In this document: positions 1 through 5,305 of the stretch, one piece after another
How positions within the stretch are numbered: the stretch's first letter is position 1
Layout: the number at the start of each line of letters is the position of its first letter
Origin: Candidatus Solincola tengchongensis
GTDB taxonomy: Bacteria; Actinomycetota; Geothermincolia; Geothermincolales; RBG-13-55-18
Length of the DNA stretch: 5,332 nucleotides
NCBI GenBank assembly: GCA_015711895.1
Contig: MU158616.1
Span: 1 to 5,332 of the forward strand
Direction: 5' to 3'
Made by a program: the position numbers and the translations under genes
Notes under the pieces: model-generated
The model's database searches: none
What the model was told of the DNA's origin: nothing
The model's input: the letters and a program-made list of their open reading frames with translations, nothing else

Positions 1-1
1 C

Positions 2-814
2 GAGCAGGCGGAGGTCTTCATCCAGGCGTGCCGCTCCACGGCGGCCATAGAGCGGGCGGTGCTTTTCATCAACCTGGCCGACGATCCGGCCATCGAGCGC
101 ATCGCCACTCCGCGCATGGCTCTCACCGCCGCGGAGTACCTGGCCTTCGACCTGGACATGCACGTCCTGGTCATCCTCATCGACATGACCTATTACTGCG
201 AGGCCCTGCGGGAGGTCTCCGCGGCGCGCAAGGAGGTGCCCGGACGGCGAGGTTACCCCGGGTATCTGTACACCGACCTGGCCACCATCTACGAGCGCGC
301 GGGGAGGATAAAGGAGGCCAAGGGGTCTATCACCCAGATCCCGGTGCTCTCCATGCCCGACGACGACAAGACGCACCCCATACCCGACCTCACCGGCTAC
401 ATCACCGAGGGGCAGATCATACTCTCCCGTGACCTGCACCGGAGGGGCATCTACCCGCCCATCGACGTCCTGCCCTCCCTCTCCCGGCTCAAGGAGAAGG
501 GCATCGGCCCGGGCAAGACGCGCGAAGACCACTCCCCTCTATCCAACCAGCTCTTCTCGGCCTACGCACGAGGCAAGGAGGCCAAGGAGCTGGCGGTCAT
601 CCTGGGAGAGGCGGCCCTCTCCGAGGAGGACAGGCTCTTCGTCCAGTTCAGCGAGGCCTTCGAGGACCGTTTCATCCGCCAGGGGGAGTACGAGGACCGC
701 AGCATAGAGGAGACCCTGGCCATAGGCTGGGACCTCCTGCGCATCCTCCCCCGCGCCGAGCTGAAGCGGGTGAAGGAGGAACATATAAGGAAATATATGG
801 AAAATGCTGGCTGA
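2..814 (+). CDS. atpB: V/A-type ATP synthase subunit B, C-terminal part (5'-truncated by the window edge)
   Basis: This is the non-catalytic regulatory subunit of the soluble V1/A1 head. It alternates with catalytic subunit A in the A3B3 hexamer that couples ATP synthesis or hydrolysis to ion movement across the membrane. The frame is open from the left edge; 270 residues are visible of a family length of about 460-470, so roughly 190-200 N-terminal residues are missing. The GTG at 59 is an internal valine, because recognisable B sequence (EQAEVFIQACRSTAAIERAV) lies before it. Hallmarks follow in order: LFINLADDPAIERIATPR, PGRRGYPGY, TDLATIYERAGR, TQIPVLSMPDDD, HPIPDLTGYITEGQI, and PPIDVLPSLS at 455-484, which fits the ATP synthase alpha/beta signature. 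The conserved YERAGR supplies the arginine expected at the A/B interface. The C-terminal helical domain runs to the TGA at 812. Subunit D begins 39 bases downstream, consistent with one operon. The symbol is the prokaryotic V-type usage (also ntpB), not F-type subunit a. Confidence 0.96.
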   Translation, partial: EQAEVFIQACRSTAAIERAVLFINLADDPAIERIATPRMALTAAEYLAFDLDMHVLVILIDMTYYCEALREVSAARKEVPGRRGYPGYLYTDLATIYERAGRIKEAKGSITQIPVLSMPDDDKTHPIPDLTGYITEGQIILSRDLHRRGIYPPIDVLPSLSRLKEKGIGPGKTREDHSPLSNQLFSAYARGKEAKELAVILGEAALSEEDRLFVQFSEAFEDRFIRQGEYEDRSIEETLAIGWDLLRILPRAELKRVKEEHIRKYMENAG

Positions 815-853
815 GGCGGCGGGGACGGAGGATCCGGAGGCGAGGAGCGGAAG

Positions 854-1486
854 ATGGCGCGCATCCAGGTGAACCCCAACCGCATGGAGCTCCTGAAGCT
901 GCGCAAGCGAGCGGCCATCGCGGAGCGGGGCCACAAGCTGCTCAAGGACAAGCTGGACGAGCTCATGAAGCAGTTCATGGTCCTGGTCCAGGAGAGCCGG
1001 GAGCTGCGCCGGGAGGTGGAGTCCCGCCTGGCCGACGCCCATCTCATCTTCGCCATCGCCCGCTCCGAGGCCATCACCGAGGAGGTGGAGGAGTCCCTCT
1101 CCGTCCCCACCGTGAACCTGGAGGTGGAGGTGGAGAGGGCGAACATCATGGGGGTAAGGGTGCCCCATTTCGAGGTGCGCATGGAGGGCGACTTCGACTG
1201 CTACAGCTTCATCTCCACCCCCTTCTCCCTGGACGCCGCCCTCCTCAACTACCGGGACCTCCTGCCCGACCTGGTGAGGCTGGCGGAGATGGAGAACAAC
1301 GTGAGTCTCCTGGCCCAGGAGATAGAGCGCACCAGGAGGCGGGTGAACGCCCTGGAGCACGTGCTCATACCCTCCCTCCGGGAGACCATCGTCTACATCA
1401 CCATGAAGCTGGACGAGATGGAGCGCTCCTATCGCACCCAGCTCATGAAGATAAAGAGCATGCAGGAAGAGGCCGCCTCCCGCTGA
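854..1486 (+). CDS. atpD: V/A-type ATP synthase subunit D (central rotor shaft)
   Basis: This is the central-stalk subunit. It is an antiparallel coiled coil that turns inside the A3B3 head and transmits torque to the membrane ring, with subunits F and C. At 210 residues it matches the usual family length of about 200-220. The N-terminal helix (residues about 1-60) has the family pattern: VNPNRMELLKLRKR followed by AERGHKLLKDKLDELM. The middle (about 65-140) is the more globular part. The C-terminal helix (about 145-205) contains the RTRRRVNALEHVLIPSLRETI stretch (split here: RTRRRVNAL, then EHVLIPSLRETI) that packs against the N-terminal helix. GAGGAG at 842-847, six bases before the ATG, is a good ribosome-binding site and supports the start. 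It follows subunit B in the common B-D order and looks like the last gene of the operon, since a gene-free stretch and a separate promoter follow. No key element seems to be missing. Confidence 0.96.
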   Translation: MARIQVNPNRMELLKLRKRAAIAERGHKLLKDKLDELMKQFMVLVQESRELRREVESRLADAHLIFAIARSEAITEEVEESLSVPTVNLEVEVERANIMGVRVPHFEVRMEGDFDCYSFISTPFSLDAALLNYRDLLPDLVRLAEMENNVSLLAQEIERTRRRVNALEHVLIPSLRETIVYITMKLDEMERSYRTQLMKIKSMQEEAASR

Positions 1487-1491
1487 GCCCC

Positions 1492-1518
1492 CGGGCCCCC
1501 CTGGATTTCACGGGCCCG
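1492..1518 (+). terminator. Weak candidate terminator hairpin after subunit D
   Basis: CGGGCCC (1492-1498) can pair with GGGCCCG (1512-1518), giving a 7-bp all-GC stem with a 13-base loop, six bases after the subunit D stop. No U-run follows directly; the nearest TTTT is at 1533-1536. It is therefore not a classical intrinsic terminator. GGGCCC is self-complementary and the region is GC-rich, so chance is a real alternative. The position at the operon end is the main argument for it. Confidence 0.25.
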
Positions 1519-1727
1519 ACACATCCTCAAGGTTTTCCCGCCGCGCCGCTCGCAGCCTCGCCCGGACCGCCCGGAATGGGATTTTGCGGGACGGTAAGCC
1601 TCCAGCTGACGCAGGCGCCGTGACGCCGCCTCTTTAGGGGCTTTGAAGGCCTGCCCCTCCGCTCACCGCCCTGTTCGGCGCACTGAGGGCATCGGTTTCC
1701 GCTCGCTCCGCTGCCTTATTGTCCGCG

Positions 1728-1744
1728 GGTATGGAGGGCATACC
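1728..1744. repeat. Perfect short inverted repeat GGTATG-N5-CATACC
   Basis: GGTATG (1728-1733) and CATACC (1739-1744) are exact inverted copies around GAGGG. The symmetry axis lies about 56 bases upstream of the -35 box of the phosphatase promoter, a position compatible with an upstream operator. It could also be a small RNA hairpin or chance. Its half-site (ATACC/GGTAT) resembles the ATACCAT boxes downstream of the phosphatase gene, but the similarity is short. Confidence 0.35.
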
Positions 1745-1791
1745 TTACGGGAGATTATCGCGCCGAGCCGAAGGGGGAACTCTTCCGCTTT

Positions 1792-1821
1792 TTGACAGAC
1801 CTTTTCCCCGCCACATATACT
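1792..1821 (+). promoter_or_regulatory. Sigma-70-type promoter for the phosphatase gene
   Basis: A perfect -35 box TTGACA (1792-1797) is followed after 18 bases by TATACT (1816-1821), one mismatch from TATAAT. The -10 sits in a local A/T-rich patch (CACATATACTTTTT) inside GC-rich DNA, which makes a chance match less likely. Transcription would start near 1828, leaving a leader of about 160 bases before the ATG at 1987. This suggests the phosphatase gene is transcribed from a housekeeping sigma factor, independently of the ATPase operon. Confidence 0.75.
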
Positions 1822-1870
1822 TTTTGAGGAAGGAAACGACCTCCGAGGGCTGTCTTGTCTACCCTTCAAG

Positions 1871-1919
1871 GCGCCGGGAGGCCCTCTCGAGGGGCGGGGC
1901 GCAAGGGTCAAGCCCGCCC
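1871..1919 (+). promoter_or_regulatory. Leader region with mutually exclusive hairpins
   Basis: Within the predicted 5' leader, CCCT/AGGG (1882-1885 with 1890-1893), optionally enclosed by GCGCC/GGCGC (1871-1875 with 1898-1902), competes with GGGCGGG/CCCGCCC (1892-1898 with 1913-1919). The two folds share bases 1892-1902, so they cannot form together. This is what an attenuator or switch would look like, but no known riboswitch core is recognisable and GC-rich DNA makes such pairings often. Confidence 0.25.
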
Positions 1920-1970
1920 GGGAGTGAGGGTCCGGCGGCGAGTCTTCCTCTCCGTGCCGGGGGCTGGTCG

Positions 1971-1980
1971 AGGAGGAGGT
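1971..1980 (+). promoter_or_regulatory. Strong Shine-Dalgarno that decides the phosphatase start
   Basis: AGGAGGAGGT ends six bases before the ATG at 1987 and contains a full AGGAGGT. It singles out this ATG over the in-frame TTG at 1855, the TTG at 1984 and the ATG at 2035, none of which has as good a site at a proper distance. A CT-rich tract, TTCCTC (1945-1950), could pair with GAGGAG (1970-1975) and partly mask it. Confidence 0.8.
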
Positions 1981-1986
1981 CCCTTG

Positions 1987-4794
1987 ATGGCCGGTGCGCG
2001 CCCCGCAGAGGGGGAAAGGTCACGGGGTGGGCCGATGTTGAACGACTTCGCCGGCAAGCTTTCCCTGCGCCTCGCCGGCCTGGTGGGGGAGATACAGGAG
2101 GCCTTCGAGCGCAACATACCCACCTATGCCGCTCTCTCCGCGGAAGCCAGGGCCGATGTCCGGAGGCAGTTGACCGAGCTCATCCGCAGGACCACCGGCT
2201 TTCTGGTGAGGAAGGATGCGGCCCGCGACGAGCTCTACGCTTACGCCCGCCGGGTGGGGAGAAGCCGGGTGATGCAGAACATCCCCCTGGGAGACCTGGT
2301 GAGGGCGGTGTTCCTGGTGGAGGCCATCATCTGGGACCGCGTCCTCCCGGCGGTTAAGGAAGGTGAGGTCGCCGCCGGGGAGTGGATAGATTTCCTCAAG
2401 GCCTCGGGGGAGGTGAACGCCGAGATACTCGCCGCCCTCTCCGCTTCCTACCTGGAGACCAAGGACGAGATGGTCAGCCGCCAGCTCCGCGAGCTGCACG
2501 GTCTTCTGGAGGTGGGGCGGACCATAACCTCGACCATGGACCTGGAGGCGGTGCTCAACCAGATCCTGGAGGTGGCGGCGGGGATCGTGCAGTCCCCCAT
2601 GGGCGCGGTCTACCTCCTCGAGGAGGGAGGGGGGGAACTGGTCCTGGTGGCCCAGATGGGGCTGGCCCCCCCGTGGACGAAGGGGCGCCGGGTGGACCCC
2701 CAGCGCACCCTGCTGGGCCGGGCGTTCCGGACGGGGGCGCCGGTCAGCGGCGCGGACGACAGGCTCCGAGGACTCTCCCTCCCCGTCCCCGCCCGTGGTG
2801 GAAGGGTCCGCTCCGCCCTGTCCTGCCCCATCCTCAAGGATCACACTCCTCTTGGAGGGTTGGAGCTCTACGACGCGGAGCCCCGCTCTTACGACCGCCT
2901 GGACATGGCCCTCCTGGCCGCCTTCGCCCCCCAGGCTGGGGTGGCCATCCAGAATGCCCGCCTCTTCGAGCTGGAGAGGAGGCGAGCCCGGGAGATGGAG
3001 ATGATGAAGGAGTTGGCCGAGGAGGCGGCGGCGGCGGTGAGTTTCGACCAGGCGGTGGGCGTGGTCCTGCGCAAGGTGGCCGAGGTGGCCGGGGTGGAGA
3101 GGTGCATCCTCTTCCTCTACCACCCGGAGGAGGAAGAGCTGGAGTTCGTGAGGGGCCATGGCCTGACCACCCCGTTGAACCGGCGGCTCAAGGGAAGCCG
3201 CCTCCCTCTTTCCCAGGCCGACCTGGTCACGCGCCGGGCGGTGCGGAGGGGGGAGATGCTGGCCGTGGCGGATGTGGGCAGCGACCCTCGCGTGGACCGT
3301 GGTCACCTTACCTCCTTCAGGTTGAGGTCCTGCCTCATCGTCCCCCTCTTCCGGGAAGGCGCGGTATCGGGGGTGATGGTGCTGGGCAACGTGCGCTCCC
3401 CGCGTTCCTTCGAGCCCGAGGAGATGGAGACGGTGAGGGTCCTCTCCGCCCAGGCGGCGGTGGCCATCTCCCAGGCCGGGCTACGCCAGCGCATCCAGGA
3501 GCGGGAGCGGAGGCTCCAGGAACTGGAGGCCAACGAGCGCATCTACCGGGAAAGGGAACGCAGCGAGGCCATCGTCTCCGCCAACCCCGAGGCCATCATG
3601 GTCGTGGACCGCGCGAGGAACATCGTCCTCTTCAACCCGGCCGCCGGGGAGCTCTTCGGATGGCGGCAGGAGGAGGCCCTGGGGCGGCACATCCACGAGG
3701 TCCTCTACCGGGAGGAGAACCCGGAGCCGGGGGCCTGTTCCATGCTGGACTGCCCGGTGGAGGCCGCCTTCCGAGGGGAGAGGGCCGTGCTCCCGGAGAT
3801 GGAGTACGAGAAGCGTGACGGCGGGAAGGTGTGGATAAGCGGGTCCTTCTCGGTGATCCGCAATCAGAAACGGCAGATAGAGAACGTGATCTGCGTCTTC
3901 CGGGACATCACGGAGCAGAAACGCATGCATCGCCTGGCCCTGATGGACAAGGAGCTGGACATCGCCGCCAGCATCCAGAGCGCGCTGCTTCCCGAGGGTT
4001 CCCTGGAGAATGAGGCGGTGAAGGTGGTGGCCCACATGGAGCAGGCGCGTATCGTGGGGGGCGACTGGTACGACTACTGGGTGGACGGAGACCGTCTGGT
4101 GGTGGTGGTGGGGGACGCCGCGGGCAGCGGCATCCCGGCGGCGATGCTGGCCACTCTGGCCATGAGCGCCGTGCGCGCCGAGGCCGTGGACCGCCGGGAT
4201 CCCCTGGAGGTCATGCGGAAGGCCAACAAGGCCCTCTACCCCCACCGCCTGGAGGACCGCTTCATAACCATCCTCTACGGGGAGCTGGACCTGCGCACGC
4301 TGCGTTTCCGCTACGTGAACGCCGGCCACAACGACCCCTACCTCATCCGCAGGGGCGGGGAGGTTGTAACCCTCCCCTCGGAGCGGCGCACCATCCTGGG
4401 GGCTTTCGAGAGCATGGACCTCCAGGTGGAGGAGGTGGACCTGGAGCCCGGCGACCGGGTCTTCCTGTACACCGACGGGGTGGTGGACTGCCGCGACTCC
4501 CGCCGCCGTCCCTTCGGGGAGAAGCGGCTGCGCCGTTTCCTCAAGGAAGCGGGGTCGCGCTCCGCGGAGGCCTTCCTCAACGAGCTGGTGGAGGTGCTGC
4601 GCCGTTTCTGCGGGGCGGCCATGGAGGACGATTTCACCCTTCTCCTCTGCGACGTGAAGGAGAGGAAGCCGGGAACGGAAGGGGAAAAGGGCGGCCACCT
4701 GATAGCCTCCGGAATGAGCGTTCCGGGACCGGGATGGGGGCCGGTGGCGGGAGATGCGGGAGGCCCGGGATTCGGCGGCCAAGGGATGGCATGA
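1987..4794 (+). CDS. Multi-sensor SpoIIE/RsbU-type PP2C serine phosphatase (RsbRD-like N-terminus, GAF, GAF, PAS, PP2C)
   Basis: A 935-residue cytoplasmic signalling phosphatase with no signal peptide or membrane segment. Residues about 20-165 are all-helical and resemble the RsbRD/PucR-like N-terminal region (IPLGDLVRAVFLVEAIIWDR at 99-118). Two GAF domains follow (about 185-327 and 354-495), each ending in the usual QAAVAI-type helix. A charged coiled-coil linker (about 498-527) leads into a PAS domain (about 527-645, ending VFRDITEQKR) with C584 and C589. The PP2C/SpoIIE domain (about 650-890) shows IQSALLP (663-669), VGGDWYDYW (690-698), GDAAGSG (709-715), NAGHNDPY (778-785), LYTDGVVDC (827-835) and DDFTLLLCD (881-889). 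The metal-binding aspartates D693, D710, D830 and D881/D882 are all present, so activity is expected. The family usually dephosphorylates a STAS anti-sigma antagonist; no such partner is nearby. The last about 44 residues are Gly/Pro-rich and match no domain. Ligands are unknown. Confidence 0.93.
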   Translation: MAGARPAEGERSRGGPMLNDFAGKLSLRLAGLVGEIQEAFERNIPTYAALSAEARADVRRQLTELIRRTTGFLVRKDAARDELYAYARRVGRSRVMQNIPLGDLVRAVFLVEAIIWDRVLPAVKEGEVAAGEWIDFLKASGEVNAEILAALSASYLETKDEMVSRQLRELHGLLEVGRTITSTMDLEAVLNQILEVAAGIVQSPMGAVYLLEEGGGELVLVAQMGLAPPWTKGRRVDPQRTLLGRAFRTGAPVSGADDRLRGLSLPVPARGGRVRSALSCPILKDHTPLGGLELYDAEPRSYDRLDMALLAAFAPQAGVAIQNARLFELERRRAREMEMMKELAEEAAAAVSFDQAVGVVLRKVAEVAGVERCILFLYHPEEEELEFVRGHGLTTPLNRRLKGSRLPLSQADLVTRRAVRRGEMLAVADVGSDPRVDRGHLTSFRLRSCLIVPLFREGAVSGVMVLGNVRSPRSFEPEEMETVRVLSAQAAVAISQAGLRQRIQERERRLQELEANERIYRERERSEAIVSANPEAIMVVDRARNIVLFNPAAGELFGWRQEEALGRHIHEVLYREENPEPGACSMLDCPVEAAFRGERAVLPEMEYEKRDGGKVWISGSFSVIRNQKRQIENVICVFRDITEQKRMHRLALMDKELDIAASIQSALLPEGSLENEAVKVVAHMEQARIVGGDWYDYWVDGDRLVVVVGDAAGSGIPAAMLATLAMSAVRAEAVDRRDPLEVMRKANKALYPHRLEDRFITILYGELDLRTLRFRYVNAGHNDPYLIRRGGEVVTLPSERRTILGAFESMDLQVEEVDLEPGDRVFLYTDGVVDCRDSRRRPFGEKRLRRFLKEAGSRSAEAFLNELVEVLRRFCGAAMEDDFTLLLCDVKERKPGTEGEKGGHLIASGMSVPGPGWGPVAGDAGGPGFGGQGMA

Positions 4795-4895
4795 GCCGAG
4801 CGGGATCTGCACCTTCCAGTCCGGCGAGGGATGGTGGCCGGCGGGGAAGGGGACCCTGTTAGGGAAAGCAGGCATCCTCGTCCTGTGGCGATAAC

Positions 4896-4923
4896 CAAAT
4901 ATTACCATATACCATGAATTGCC
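4896..4923. repeat. A/T-rich repeat box 1 (CAAATA with paired ACCAT)
   Basis: CAAATA (4896-4901) is followed by ACCAT at 4904-4908 and again at 4911-4915, seven bases apart, then GAATTGCC. The final CCATGAATTGCC resembles CCATGAATCTCC in box 2 (10 of 12 bases). It also overlaps TTGCCAAGTAC (4919-4929), which recurs as TTGCCAAATAC at 5289-5299. Confidence 0.45.
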
Positions 4924-5015
4924 AAGTACCGAACTACGCGGGCGAGCTCAGCGAAGGACGGTTGCCGGCGGTGAGGGGGAGGAGAGTGAGCTCGGCCCTT
5001 CCGCTCGAGGCGGGC

Positions 5016-5040
5016 GAGATACCATAGGCCATGAATCTCC
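5016..5040. repeat. A/T-rich repeat box 2 (GAGATACCAT with GCCAT)
   Basis: GAGATACCAT (5016-5025) aligns with CAAATACCAT of box 3 with two mismatches. A second half-box GCCAT (5028-5032) lies seven bases after the first ACCAT (5021-5025), the same spacing as in box 1. GAATCTCC follows, parallel to GAATTGCC in box 1. Confidence 0.4.
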
Positions 5041-5114
5041 GTATCCCTCTTGCCTTACGAGACCGCCGCGCCAAACCGGGCGGAGGACGGCCGCATAACG
5101 CGAGAGGTGTCGGG

Positions 5115-5143
5115 AGCGGGAGGCTCAAGTCCGTCTCTCAGCG
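5115..5143 (+). repeat. 29-base direct repeat, copy A
   Basis: This copy matches 5247-5275 at 27 of 29 bases, with the first 19 bases (AGCGGGAGGCTCAAGTCCG) identical. The copies are offset by 132 bases. Fifteen bases after copy A comes the CAAATAC of box 3, and 17 bases after copy B comes the CAAATAC of box 4, so the repeated unit is longer than the well-conserved 29 bases. The strand given is arbitrary. Confidence 0.8.
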
Positions 5144-5158
5144 GTAATGTCGGAGTGT

Positions 5159-5183
5159 CAAATACCATAATATACCATATAGG
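5159..5183. repeat. A/T-rich repeat box 3 (CAAATACCATA with a second ATACCATA)
   Basis: CAAATACCATA (5159-5169) contains ATACCATA at 5162-5169, and the same eight bases recur at 5172-5179, exactly ten bases later. That puts the two copies on the same face of the helix. It is the best-formed box of the series and the strongest candidate for a protein-binding site. Confidence 0.5.
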
Positions 5184-5246
5184 TTAACGTCGGCGGGTGT
5201 GGCGAATCCTGCGAGCAGCAAGCCGCCGAACACGATGAGTGCAGTT

Positions 5247-5275
5247 AGCGGGAGGCTCAAGTCCGCCTCGCAGCG
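5247..5275 (+). repeat. 29-base direct repeat, copy B
   Basis: Partner of 5115-5143, differing at two positions (T to C at base 20, T to G at base 24). The core GG-CTCAAGT-CC looks like a tRNA T-arm (G53, T55, C56, A57, A58 and C61 analogues). TCGCAG at 5268-5273 can pair with CTGCGA at 5209-5214. However, no D-arm or anticodon arm is visible and T54 is replaced by C, so I do not call a tRNA. Confidence 0.8.
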
Positions 5276-5287
5276 CGATTGCCTGGG

Positions 5288-5305
5288 TTTGCCAAATACA
5301 AAACA
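5288..5305. repeat. A/T-rich repeat box 4 (CAAATACAAAACAT), degenerate
   Basis: CAAATAC (5293-5299) sits 134 bases after the same heptamer of box 3 and keeps its distance from the 29-base repeat (17 versus 15 bases). The ACCAT pair is lost or altered to AACAT. TTGCCAAATAC (5289-5299) matches TTGCCAAGTAC at 4919-4929 with one mismatch. Confidence 0.4.

Larger units (their letters stand above)
1487..1791. other. Intergenic region between the ATPase operon and the phosphatase gene (upstream of the promoter)
   Basis: These roughly 300 bases hold no convincing gene in any frame. The short open frames here on either strand encode proline/arginine-rich sequence without family resemblance or a good ribosome-binding site. 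I see a weak hairpin just past the subunit D stop, AGGGGC/GCCCCT (1636-1641 with 1653-1658), and the GGTATG/CATACC inverted repeat near 1728. I checked for tRNA and riboswitch-like patterns and saw none I could support. Confidence 0.6.

Noticed and set aside
539..1360. Minus-strand open frame (273 codons) across the B/D subunit genes
   Set aside because: It overlaps two certain ATPase genes in antisense and its product is a low-complexity shadow translation.
1855..1986. Upstream extension of the phosphatase to a TTG at 1855 (44 extra residues)
   Set aside because: The extension is Arg/Gly-rich without domain character and has no good ribosome-binding site at 1855. The ATG at 1987 has a near-perfect one.
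2035..2037. ATG at 2035 as the phosphatase start
   Set aside because: Plausible by protein similarity, since the helical region starts at MLNDFAGK, but its upstream G-rich sequence is poorly spaced compared with AGGAGGAGGT before 1987. It remains the second choice.
2382..3818. Plus-strand 478-codon open frame inside the phosphatase gene
   Set aside because: It is a Gly/Pro/Arg-rich alternative frame of the phosphatase, with no domains and no sign of a programmed frameshift.
3481..4908. Long minus-strand open frame (475 codons) opposite the phosphatase gene
   Set aside because: It is antisense to a clearly recognisable coding region, rich in His/Leu/Pro/Arg as expected of a GC-rich shadow frame, and matches no family.
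4934..5128. Minus-strand 64-codon open frame in the downstream region
   Set aside because: It has no clear ribosome-binding site or family resemblance, and it spans the repeat boxes.
5202..5275. tRNA gene around the second direct repeat
   Set aside because: Only a T-arm-like core and a possible acceptor-like stem are visible. D-arm, anticodon arm and T54 are missing and the length is too short.
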